Origin: Closterium sp. Naga37s-1
Taxonomy: Eukaryota; Streptophyta; Zygnematophyceae; Desmidiales; Closteriaceae
Direction of reading: 5' to 3'
DNA length: 64,000 nucleotides
NCBI GenBank assembly: GCA_947471745.1
Contig: CANJKZ010000723.1
Span: 8,004,501 to 8,068,500 of the forward strand
Shown here: one piece after another, positions 11,341-20,223 of the stretch
Numbering within the stretch: the stretch's first letter is position 1
Layout: every line of letters begins with the position of its first letter
Position numbers and translations under genes: made by a program
The notes under the pieces: model-generated
Seen by the model: the letters and a program-made list of their open reading frames with translations, nothing else
What the model was told of the DNA's origin: nothing
Databases searched by the model: none

Positions 11341-11621
11341 TGTAAGGATTTACAAATCCTTACTGAGGCACTCGTTATCGAGGCCATCCCGAGGGTCACG
11401 CGACGAACCTGTCCTTCCTATTTCGTCGCACCGAACCACTCCCGAGTCGCCTCCGCACCAATCGCATCCATCACCGAGCCATCCTCGCCCAACCTCCCCG
11501 CCTTGCTAGGACTTCCCCTATTTAGGCCTCGTCACTTCCATTGTATCGGAATTCAGTAATTCAGTAATCAGTCATTCTCGTTATTCGTTTTACTGCGCAC
11601 TCTGCAAGTTCATTCATAACA
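11341..11621 (+). repeat. 3' LTR of element B (281 bp)
   Basis: Same length and two mismatches relative to 7478-7758. It is followed at once by target duplication GAAAG (11622-11626). Only 46 bases separate it from the LTR of chromovirus C. Confidence 0.93.
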
Positions 11622-11672
11622 GAAAGCAAATGTAAGTACAAGAAAAATAAGAACCTGGCACTTATAGAGAAG

Positions 11673-12015
11673 TGTAAGGAAAATCTATTTTTCCTTACTT
11701 CGCGTCCCTGCTCAACGCGTACATCACTGTAGCACCACAGTCAGCACCGTTACCACTCGCAATCCTCGCATCGACAATCCGCCCGCCACCTTCGCACGTC
11801 GCACCCCGACCTCACGGCTCGGCGGGTAACCCGCGCTCCGGGCCTCCGCTTCGACACTTTTCCCAACCTCAGTCCCAGGCCCGTCGCGCGACAACCACAG
11901 TCCATTACCGTTACCACTGTAGTTTCGCTATATATTCTTCGCTCATACCTTCGCTCATTGTACTCTTGCTTCGATAGTGCAATTCTCGTTCGTTCACTCA
12001 ATTGCACTCGTAACA
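11673..12015 (+). repeat. 5' LTR of chromovirus C (343 bp)
   Basis: TGTAAGG...GTAACA termini. Bases 11674-11698 form a hairpin with perfect 10-bp arms GTAAGGAAAA/TTTTCCTTAC around TCTAT. A CTATATATTC box at 11929-11938 is a plausible TATA element for element transcription. Confidence 0.92.
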
Positions 12016-12017
12016 CT

Positions 12018-12030
12018 TGGTATTCACAGC
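12018..12030 (+). other. Primer-binding site, chromovirus C
   Basis: TGGTATTCACAGC two bases inside the LTR. It resembles the initiator-Met site TGGTATCAGAGC with one inserted and one changed base, so a different or degenerate primer tRNA is possible. Confidence 0.6.
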
Positions 12031-12197
12031 CTACGACCTCTTCTCGGACCGCACCCACACCTTCGCTTCCCCACTATCTCAATTTTTGGGGGGGGTAGAC
12101 GTCTCTCAGCGACACAGCACCGCCGCTCGTAGTGCTCTCTCGTAAGCACGCACGGCCACGACTGAGGCTCTCGCTGAGCTCGCCCGACACCCCCGCC

Positions 12198-13376
12198 ATG
12201 GCCGAATTCACGCTCGCCACATTGACGCAGGAGCAGCTCGACCGTCTGGTGCGCCAACTCGAAGATTCGGCGCTCGAAAGTGCGATGCTCACAACGGTGA
12301 ACACTCCAGCACGTCAGCAATCAACGGTGAACACTCCAGCAGCACCACACGCACCAACAAATGCACCTGCACAATCGGACGAGCCAATCGTCATCTCGTC
12401 CGAGACACTAACACAACACGACAGCGTGGGACAGCGCTCGGGCGCAGCCAGTGATAGCGCCGCCCAACCAATGCCTGGCATGGGAGGAAACAGGGGCGCG
12501 CCAAGCCCGCGGGAGCCTCGCGAAGCCCGTCGGCACGTGGAGTTCGCGGCGACAAGTGGCGAACAGGCCATCATGGCACCAATGCCACTCAAGCCGCAAC
12601 GCCCGCCCTGTTTCGACCCGAGCCAGCGTGGAGGTCCGACGGTTCAATCGTGGGTTTTCACGATGAACGTCTTCTTCGACGCGAATTACGTCGAGTCGGA
12701 CGCAGCGAAGATTCGGTATGCCGTTTCGCTGTTAAGGGGCCCCGCCATGGACTGGTGGCGAGTCATCGTGACGTCGCCACGCGCCTACGAGCCATCGTCG
12801 CAAGAGGAAGGGCCCACGGGTCCAGCTGTCACCTAGAGTTCATTCTGCGAGACCGCCCAATACAGCACGTGAGATGCGTGGTGCGCAGGGCTTCGGGCGC
12901 GCTTCGAGCCGATCGCGGCTTCTATTTCGGCGCGTCAGAGATTGCGCACTTGGCGGCAGCTCGGGTCGGTTCAAGATTACACGAGCGGTTTTCTCGCACT
13001 TTGCGAGCAGGTCGGCTACATGCACGAAGCGGAGCGGGTGGACCGTTACGTCGGAGGGCTGAAGCCGGATATCTCGCACGAAATCATGCTGCGCGGACTC
13101 TCAAACTTCAACGAGATTCTCGCGCTCGCCGAGAAAATCGACATTCTACGCCGACCGAGACCGGGGTCCTACTACGGACATCGTCCTCGGGGACCGATCG
13201 AGCACGCCACTGTAAACGCTGTTGCAACGAATGCAGCTGCCGCACCGTTTAAGGGGCGCTGCTTTGCTTGCAACAGGCCGGGCCATCGCAAGAGCGAATG
13301 CCCAGATGAGCTAAGGCGCCGCGGAGCAGAGCAGGGGAGGGAGTCTCAGAGGCAGGGAAACGCCAGCAGTCAGTAG
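12198..13376 (+). pseudogene. Gag of chromovirus C, two in-frame stops
   Basis: ATG at 12198 starts MAEFTLATLTQEQLDRL, a leucine/glutamine-rich N-terminus, followed by a Ty3-type capsid region with GPAMDWWR. The same frame stops at TAG 12834-12836 and TGA 12870-12872, then resumes as capsid sequence (RARFEPIASISARQRL, EILALAEKIDIL). It ends with a zinc knuckle CFACNRPGHRKSEC (CX2CX4HX4C, nucleic-acid binding) before TAG at 13374. Since both flanks stay in one frame, only the segment around 12800-12875 is damaged, by substitutions or a multiple-of-three rearrangement. The Gag end overlaps an open Pol frame in the -1 register. Confidence 0.85.
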
Positions 13377-13471
13377 AAGTTGGGCCAACTACTGACGAGA
13401 CTGCCTGCTCGCCCAACCGCACCGACCCTCACCGAGTCACAGTACCGATTCACGCTATCGATCGGGCTCGG

Positions 13472-16400
13472 ATGAATAAGGAGGGTACAACGACGGATTG
13501 CCCAGTACTGATCCACGGGAAAATACAGGGAGCAGCAGTGAAGATTTTTATTGACGGAGGAGCAAGCCATAGTTTAGTTGATACCGCAACTGCGCGAAAA
13601 TTACAACTGACACTTAGTCGCTGCTTACCTGAGATCGACGCACGCTTAGTTGACGGCACGCCGCTGGCCATACGGGAGAAGGTGGAGAGAGTAAAAGTTC
13701 GCTGCGGGGGAAACTTTGGGTTTACACAGGAAATGCTCGCGACGACATTGGATGAGCACGATGTTTTACTGGGACGTGATTGGCTACGACGGTACAACCC
13801 ACGAATCGACTGGACGACGGGTAGCTGCACTGTGCGAAGTAGCGGTAACTGGGTCATGCTACCTCGCTGGCAGTCGCCCGAGTCTTCAACGGTCCACGTC
13901 AACGCCATCACGATGAAACGGGTTGTCGCCGCTGGAGCTGACGTGTACGCAGTAGATATAGCATTAGTAGGAGAAGCGGAGCAGCCGAGCGATTTTCAGA
14001 AACTGTTGGCAGCAGTACCGCCCGAACTACAGGAACTGTTGAAACGGTACCCGGGGATTTTTCCAGACGACTTACCGGAAGGGCTGCCACCTCAGCGGGC
14101 GCATGATCATAGGATCGAGTTAGAACCGGGGGCACAGCCCGAGCTCGACGAACTGAGGAAGCAGTTAGATCATTTGTTAGAGAAGCAGTTTATTCGACCA
14201 AGTTCGTCACCGTTCGCCGCACCGATACTGTTCACACCGAAAAAAGATGGAGGGTTTCGCATGTGCATCGATTACCAAGCGCTCAACAGGGTAACAGTCA
14301 AGTCGCGGTACCCCATTCCCCGCGTCGACGAACTGATCGACCAACTGCGAACAGCACGGGTGTTTTCGAAAATAGACTTACGGGGGGGTTACCATCAGAT
14401 TCGGGTCGAACCATCGGACTGCGCCAAGACAACATTTAGGACTAGGTACGGGTCGTTTGAGTACACGGTGATGCCTTTCGGGCTGACCAACGCGCCCGCA
14501 ACATTTCAGATGACCATGAACGAGGCGTTTAGGCCACTCTTAGATAAATGCGTGATAGTTTACCTCGACGACATCCTCGTCTACAGTCGCGACAAGCAGC
14601 AGCATTTAGCGGATCTCGAAGCAGTATTTAAAGTTTTAGAGGAACATCGGTTACTAACCAAGGGCTCTAAGTGCGAGTTTTTTCGGGACAGACTAGAATT
14701 TTTGGGGCACGTTATTTCGGAGGCTGGAGTTGAAATCGACCCAAAGAAGCTGGATACGGTAAAAGCGTGGCGTCCCCCGACGAACATCACGGAATTGCAG
14801 AGTTTTTTAGGGTTCGTTAATTATGTTCGTCGGTTCGTCCCCGACATGGCACAGTTGACTGCCCCGCTGACGGATTTACTGCGAAAGGGGGTCGTTTTTA
14901 CGTGGGGGGAGAAAGAGCATGCTGCCTTCTCTGCCCTGAAAAATGTTCTCTGTTCACCGCCCGTCCTGCGCATCGCCGACCCACACCGCCCCTTCGAGGT
15001 TGTTACAGACGCAAGCGACATCGACATTGGAGCCGTACTGCTACAGGACTTCGGCAACGGCCTACAGCCCATCGCATACGAGTCACGAAAACTGCATCCG
15101 CCCGAGCGAAATTACCCGATACACGACCGCGAAATGCTCGCGATCGTGCATGCGTTCAAAGTGTGGCGCTGCTACTTGACCGGCGCAGACGTGACAGTAC
15201 GGACAGACCACCGATCACTACAGTACCTCCGCGCACAGCCCCGCCTCAACCCACGACAGATTCGGTGGCTCGATTTCCTCGAGTCAAACTTCCACTACAC
15301 AGTCACCTATAAAAAAGGAGCCTCGAACATCGCCGACGCACTGACCCGCCCCACTGCCCAGATCCACGCGATACTACTCGCCCAGACCAGCCCGCTACTG
15401 ACAGGACTATTTACCCACGGATATAAAAAAAACCCATTCTTCACAGGAGGAAATTCGCAGCAGTTCGCAGCAGCCAAGGGAGTCTATTACGTAAAAGCCG
15501 GGACCGACCGCATCTGGGTACCAGGGTACACACTGCTACGGGAACTACTATTACAGGAGGCACACGACGGGGTTACCTCGGGACATTTCGGGGTAGAGAA
15601 AACACGGCAGCAGCTGCAGCGGTATTATTACTGGCCCGAAATGTTGACCGACGTGCAGCGACACGTGGCATCGTGTCCCACTTGCCAGATCATGAAGTCA
15701 ACACGGAAGCGGCCGGCGGGACAGTTGCAGCCAATCCCACCTCCAGAGCGTGCTTGGCAGCAGGTGACGATGGACTTCGTCACGGGGTTACCGGCCGGGG
15801 CGAGTGGAAATGACGCGATCCTGGTCGTCGTCGATCGACTGACGAAAATGGCACACTTTGCAGCCTGCAAAAAATCAATCACAGCCGAAGAAACAGCCCG
15901 CCTCTTCATCTCTACCGTCGTTCGACTGCACGGGATACCAGCATCAATCATCAGCGACAGAGACACGAAATTCACCAGCAACTTCTGGCGGAACCTGTGG
16001 CAGCAGTTCGGCACGCGACTACAGTTTAGTTCATCGTACCACCCCGAAACAGACGGACAGACAGAACGGACAAATCAGACCATGGAACAGCTCATCCGGG
16101 CCACGTGCGACGACCCAAACACGTGGGAACAGCAACTGCCACTCATCGAATTCGCATACAACAACGCCCCATCCGCCACGACCCAACAGTCACCGTTTTA
16201 CCTGAATTACGGACAAGACCCAACAGTACCCATGACCCCGAATCCCGACAACCCGGTTCCACGCGCGCAACAGTTCGCCGAAATTTTGCAAGCAGCACGG
16301 ACCAGGGCAGCAGACGCAATTAAAAAAGCCAACATCATCGCTAAACGCAACGCCGACCGCCACCGCAGACCTGTCACTTACCAGCCCGACGACTTAGTTT

Positions 16401-16831
16401 TGCTCGACACCCAAAATCTCCGACTGCCCATCACCCCTAAACTCCGCCCCCGATACTGCGGGCCATTTCGCATAAGCCACATGCTTACACCTGTCACCGC
16501 CCACCTCCTCCTCCCTGCTGACTGGTACGTCAACCCCTCGTTCCACGTCAGCCTGCTTCGCCCTTACGTCGCGTCCACGAGCCAACTGCCACGCAATCGC
16601 CCAGCCAGCATGACAAGATCACCGACTGAACCAATCATCACCCCCGAGAAAATCCTGAGTCACAGAGTTCGCGACCCTCGAGGAGCCCGAAGGATCGAGT
16701 TCTTACTCCGCTGGAAGGACCGTACACCCACCGAAGACAATTGGGTTCCCCTGGACAGAATCGAAAACCACCCCGTCCTCACCGAGTATCTGCGCAGCCG
16801 GAATTTCAGGGATGTACACGCACTTTCGTAA
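13472..16831 (+). CDS. Pol polyprotein of chromovirus C with chromodomain
   Basis: Intact 1119-codon Pol. Protease motif DGGASHSLVD near residue 28. Reverse transcriptase about 240-410, with KIDLRGGYHQI and YLDDILVYS (YLDD near residue 364, 14561). RNase H about 505-620 starting VVTDASD. Integrase has an HHCC finger (HDGVTSGH...CPTC, about 698-740) and a D-D-E core (MDFVTG, SDRDTKF, HPETDGQTE). A chromodomain follows at about 1055-1115 (RIEFLLRWKDRTPTEDNWVP). The first ATG is at 13472, but the frame is open from at least 13322 and overlaps Gag, so expression by -1 frameshift from Gag is plausible. All catalytic motifs are present, so it may be active if Gag is supplied in trans. Confidence 0.96.
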   Translation: MNKEGTTTDCPVLIHGKIQGAAVKIFIDGGASHSLVDTATARKLQLTLSRCLPEIDARLVDGTPLAIREKVERVKVRCGGNFGFTQEMLATTLDEHDVLLGRDWLRRYNPRIDWTTGSCTVRSSGNWVMLPRWQSPESSTVHVNAITMKRVVAAGADVYAVDIALVGEAEQPSDFQKLLAAVPPELQELLKRYPGIFPDDLPEGLPPQRAHDHRIELEPGAQPELDELRKQLDHLLEKQFIRPSSSPFAAPILFTPKKDGGFRMCIDYQALNRVTVKSRYPIPRVDELIDQLRTARVFSKIDLRGGYHQIRVEPSDCAKTTFRTRYGSFEYTVMPFGLTNAPATFQMTMNEAFRPLLDKCVIVYLDDILVYSRDKQQHLADLEAVFKVLEEHRLLTKGSKCEFFRDRLEFLGHVISEAGVEIDPKKLDTVKAWRPPTNITELQSFLGFVNYVRRFVPDMAQLTAPLTDLLRKGVVFTWGEKEHAAFSALKNVLCSPPVLRIADPHRPFEVVTDASDIDIGAVLLQDFGNGLQPIAYESRKLHPPERNYPIHDREMLAIVHAFKVWRCYLTGADVTVRTDHRSLQYLRAQPRLNPRQIRWLDFLESNFHYTVTYKKGASNIADALTRPTAQIHAILLAQTSPLLTGLFTHGYKKNPFFTGGNSQQFAAAKGVYYVKAGTDRIWVPGYTLLRELLLQEAHDGVTSGHFGVEKTRQQLQRYYYWPEMLTDVQRHVASCPTCQIMKSTRKRPAGQLQPIPPPERAWQQVTMDFVTGLPAGASGNDAILVVVDRLTKMAHFAACKKSITAEETARLFISTVVRLHGIPASIISDRDTKFTSNFWRNLWQQFGTRLQFSSSYHPETDGQTERTNQTMEQLIRATCDDPNTWEQQLPLIEFAYNNAPSATTQQSPFYLNYGQDPTVPMTPNPDNPVPRAQQFAEILQAARTRAADAIKKANIIAKRNADRHRRPVTYQPDDLVLLDTQNLRLPITPKLRPRYCGPFRISHMLTPVTAHLLLPADWYVNPSFHVSLLRPYVASTSQLPRNRPASMTRSPTEPIITPEKILSHRVRDPRGARRIEFLLRWKDRTPTEDNWVPLDRIENHPVLTEYLRSRNFRDVHALS

Positions 16832-16859
16832 GGAGGACCTCCTTAAGGGGGGGGGGTAG
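16831..16859 (+). other. Polypurine region, chromovirus C
   Basis: After the Pol stop come a purine stretch and a G10 run (about 16847-16856) before TAG and the 3' LTR. AGGAGG/CCTCCT (16831-16842) can also fold as a small hairpin. Confidence 0.7.
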
Positions 16860-17202
16860 TGTAAGGAAAATCTCTTTTTCCTTACTTCGCGTCCCTGCTC
16901 AACGCGTACGTCACTGTAGCACCATAGTCAGCACTGTTACCACTCGCAATCCTCGCATCGACAATCCGCCCGCCACCTTCGCACGTCGCACCCCGACCTC
17001 ACGGCTCGGCAGGTAACCCGCGCTCCGGGCCTCCGCTTCGACACTTTTCCCAACCTGAGTCCCAGGCCCGTCGCGCGACAACCACAGTCCATTACCGTTA
17101 CCACTGTAGTTTCGCTATATATTCTTCGCTCATACCTTCGCTCATTGTACTCTTGCTTCGATAGTGCAATTCTCGTTCGTTCACTCAATTGCACTCGTAA
17201 CA
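16860..17202 (+). repeat. 3' LTR of chromovirus C (343 bp)
   Basis: Equal in length to 11673-12015 with about six substitutions. It keeps the 10-bp-arm terminal hairpin (loop TCTCT) and is followed by target duplication AGAAG (17203-17207). Confidence 0.93.
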
Positions 17203-17207
17203 AGAAG

Positions 17208-17576
17208 CCAAACAACACATCCAAAAAAGGTCCCAAATGCGCTGGTAGTACAGCCTACACAAGGTTGCCAGCCTATCACGCGCACCCAAACCTTTTACAC
17301 ACCCTAGCCACTTGCTAGGAGCAGGCTCACGAGGTGCCAAGCCTAGCTCAGGGAAAGAATTGTGGCATGACATACTAACGGGCAGGTTCAGCAAAGAATG
17401 AAAAGCTAAGGAAAGGGGAAGAATTTGACGGGGGCACACGAGTGTGGAGAAGTTGGAGGGGGGAGTGTGGGGAGTAGAATGGGGGGAGTGAGAAGAAAAG
17501 GGGGAGCGTGGGATGGGGAGTAGAAGTTGGACCGAAGAAGATAATAGGCAAAGGGGTGCAAAGGGAACTGATGCGA
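17208..17576. other. Spacer between chromovirus C and the C2 gene
   Basis: Holds the presumed 3' flank of the C2-domain gene. I see no coding frame with recognisable similarity, no repeat and no clear polyadenylation signal. Confidence 0.5.
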
Positions 17577-18946
17577 TCAAATGGCCTCCATAGCAGTGCT
17601 GCCAGTATTAGGAGTGACTGCACGGCGCGAGGCATGATGCTGCTGCAACTGCAGCTGCCCTGACTGCTGCTGCTGCTGCTGCAAGTGGGCTAGCTGCTGC
17701 TGCTGCTGGCAGTGGAGATGGTGGTGGTTCTGCTGATGCAGCACCTGCTGCTGATGCTGCGGGTGATGCTGGTGATGGTTATGCAGCTGCTGCGAAAACT
17801 GCTGCTGCTGCTGGGAGAATTGAGGAGCTTGCGGCATCACCAACCCCCCACCTCGCCCGCTTTCCAACCTCCCACCTCCTCGTCCTCCACCCATCCCTCC
17901 CCCACCTCCCGCACACCCTCCTCCACCTCCCCATAGCACGTCCCCATCCCCATCAAAGCCATCATTATCCGTCCACATGGGCTGAAGCACAGAGGCGAAG
18001 CGCGACGACTGGGGAGGCGCAGGCAGGGGCACAGCAGGTCCTGCAACAGAGGCACCCGCAGCAGCGGCAGCAGAGGCAGTGGCCGCAGCATTTGCTGCCA
18101 GTGCGCTTGCTCCAGCAGCTTGCGTTGACCCTTGGCCAGGGAAGGAAGAGAGTGGGGCGGAGAAGGAGAGAGGCGTGGGGTGCGCAGAGGCACCAAGAAG
18201 CGAGAGCGAGTGTGGAGGAGGGAGGGGCTGCGATGCTGACAGCACCCTGTGGCCGAGAGATGCATGCCGCATGCTGCTGCTGCTCGTGCCGCTGCCGTTT
18301 CCTCCTCCTCCTCCTCCTCCTCCTACTCCTCCTACTCCTGTGCTTGCGCTGGCACTGCCCCCGATGCTGCTCGTGAGCGCGGGCGGTACATGTGGCTCCA
18401 GAGGCCCAGAGAATTGCTGCTGCTGCTGCTGCCGCATTCCCTGCCCTCCCTGCATCCCATGCATGGTTGCACCGGTAGCAGCAGCAGCAGCACCGGAGGC
18501 AGGGGCAGGGAGCCATGCGTTGCCCCCCATGAGGCCTGACGGCAGTTGCAGCAATTGCACTCGGCCCCTCCAACTGGGGTTGCTGCCGCCACTGCTGCCA
18601 ATGCCGTACCCATCATCCATGTCTTCCTGCTCTTGCTGTTGCTGCTGCTGTAAGAGGTGCTGCAACTGCAACTGCTGCTGCAGCTGCATCTGGTGCTGCA
18701 GTTGCAATTGCTGTTGATGCTGCTGCTGCTGCTGTTGCTGCTGCTGTTGCTGCTGTTGCTCGTCTTCTAGCAGTTTCTGGAAGGGCATTCGGAGCAGGCG
18801 AGGGGCAGGGGCGGGTGCGAGTGCAGGCGAGGGCACAGGCGTCGCTGGGGTGAGAGCGGGAGACGGCATGGGCGTGGGCGCTGGCGCTGGTGGTAGCGCT
18901 GGGGAGGACACCCCCCCTGCTGCTGCTGCCCCCACTTGTGCGTGTG

Positions 18947-18978
<32 letters not shown>

Positions 18979-20187
18979 GTGTGTCTCTGATACACGCCAC
19001 CATCAGCACTGGCATCCGAGCTCACATACACAAGCAAATGCCCACCCTCCCCATACACCCCTCCCCTCTCCTCCCCCTCCACCTCAATCCCCTCACCCTC
19101 ACCACCTTCCCCTTCCCCTTCCCCAACCCCATCAGCCCCGGACACATCCATATCATCCACAGAGCCCCATCCCTCCGTGTCAAACCCATCGGGCATGGCC
19201 ATGCGAAACAGCCTCCCGCCCTCACCTCTGCTCTCCGCCACCTTCCACTCCCCAGCACCACCCACTCCTCCCCCTACCCCTCCCCCTCTCCCTCTCCCTC
19301 CCGTCTTGGATCGTCGTCCACTCGTCCTCTCTTGCACACCACCATCACCGCCACCGGCAACACCACCGCCGCCACCACCACCACCACCGCCGCCACCAGC
19401 AGCGCCACCGCCACCCATGTGGCAGTCCCCTTCGCCCTCCTCCATGCCTGCTGCTCCTGCTCCCCCCATGCCCCGCGGGGGCGACTGCAGGAACCGGTCC
19501 GGGGAGCACGTCTCAAAGAACGACCCCTCCACCACCACACCGCCACGCCCCATCCCTCTCCCTCCCCCTCCCCCTCCGCCTCCCCCTCCCCCTCCCCCTC
19601 CCCCTCCCCCTCCCCCTCCCCCACCCCCACAAGCTCTATGCATGCTGCACTCGTCCCCCCCCCCTCCCCCACCCCCTCCCCCGGTTACCCCGCCTCCCCC
19701 GCACCCCCCGCATTCCCCCCCAAACCCGCCATCCGCGCAGCACTCCTCCCCCATCCCCACCCTCCCCGCCTCCCCCGCGCCCCCGTCCGCGCCACACGTC
19801 CGCTTCTGCGTGGACGAAACCTCCTCCGCGCTCTGCTCGCTCCCCTCCCCGTCATCCCTCCCCCTCCCCCCTCCTTCCATTCCTCCCGCGCCGCCCGCGC
19901 TGCCAGTGGGGGAAGCAGCGCCGGCTAGAGAGGAGGTATGATGGTACACTCCCTGCCAGGGGCCGTGGGGGGGCGACCAGGCAGCTTCCATGGCTACAGC
20001 GTCAGGTGTTTCCCACAGAGTGAGCAGCTCCGGGGAGAGCTGGCTGTGGCCGCCCATGCCAGGCGGAATCCCAGGCGGTATGCCAGATAGGACGCTGGGG
20101 CCCATGCCCGAGCTTGCAGCTGGAACAGCAGCAGCAGCAGCAGCAGCAGCAGTAACACCGTCCTGATGGTGATGGTGATGATGATGG

Positions 20188-20223
<36 letters not shown>

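Larger units (their letters stand above)
7478..11621 (+). mobile_element. Non-autonomous LTR retrotransposon B (LARD-like)
   Basis: Two 281-bp LTRs differ at only two positions (7489/11352 region, T/C; and GTCGTTCC versus GTCCTTCC). They enclose 3582 bp with no protease, integrase or reverse transcriptase. GAAAG directly precedes (7473-7477) and follows (11622-11626), a perfect 5-bp target-site duplication. The near identity of the LTRs implies recent insertion. The LTRs start with the same GTAAGGA...TCCTTAC palindrome as chromovirus C, so B may be mobilised by that lineage; this is an inference. Size and lack of coding capacity fit a large retrotransposon derivative. Confidence 0.92.
11673..17202 (+). 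mobile_element. Ty3/gypsy chromovirus C
   Basis: A complete 5530-bp element: LTR (343 bp), primer site, Gag, Pol with C-terminal chromodomain, polypurine tract, LTR (343 bp). AGAAG at 11668-11672 and 17203-17207 is a perfect 5-bp target duplication. I count six differences between the LTRs (about 1.7%). Domain order protease-RT-RNase H-integrase-chromodomain is diagnostic of chromoviruses, which integrate into chromatin recognised by the chromodomain. Pol is intact; Gag has two in-frame stops. Confidence 0.96.

Noticed and set aside
18890..20023. Pro/His-rich plus-strand open frames opposite the C2 gene
   Set aside because: They are the complement of Gly- and Gln-coding repeats. The minus strand is supported by a C2 domain and phased introns.
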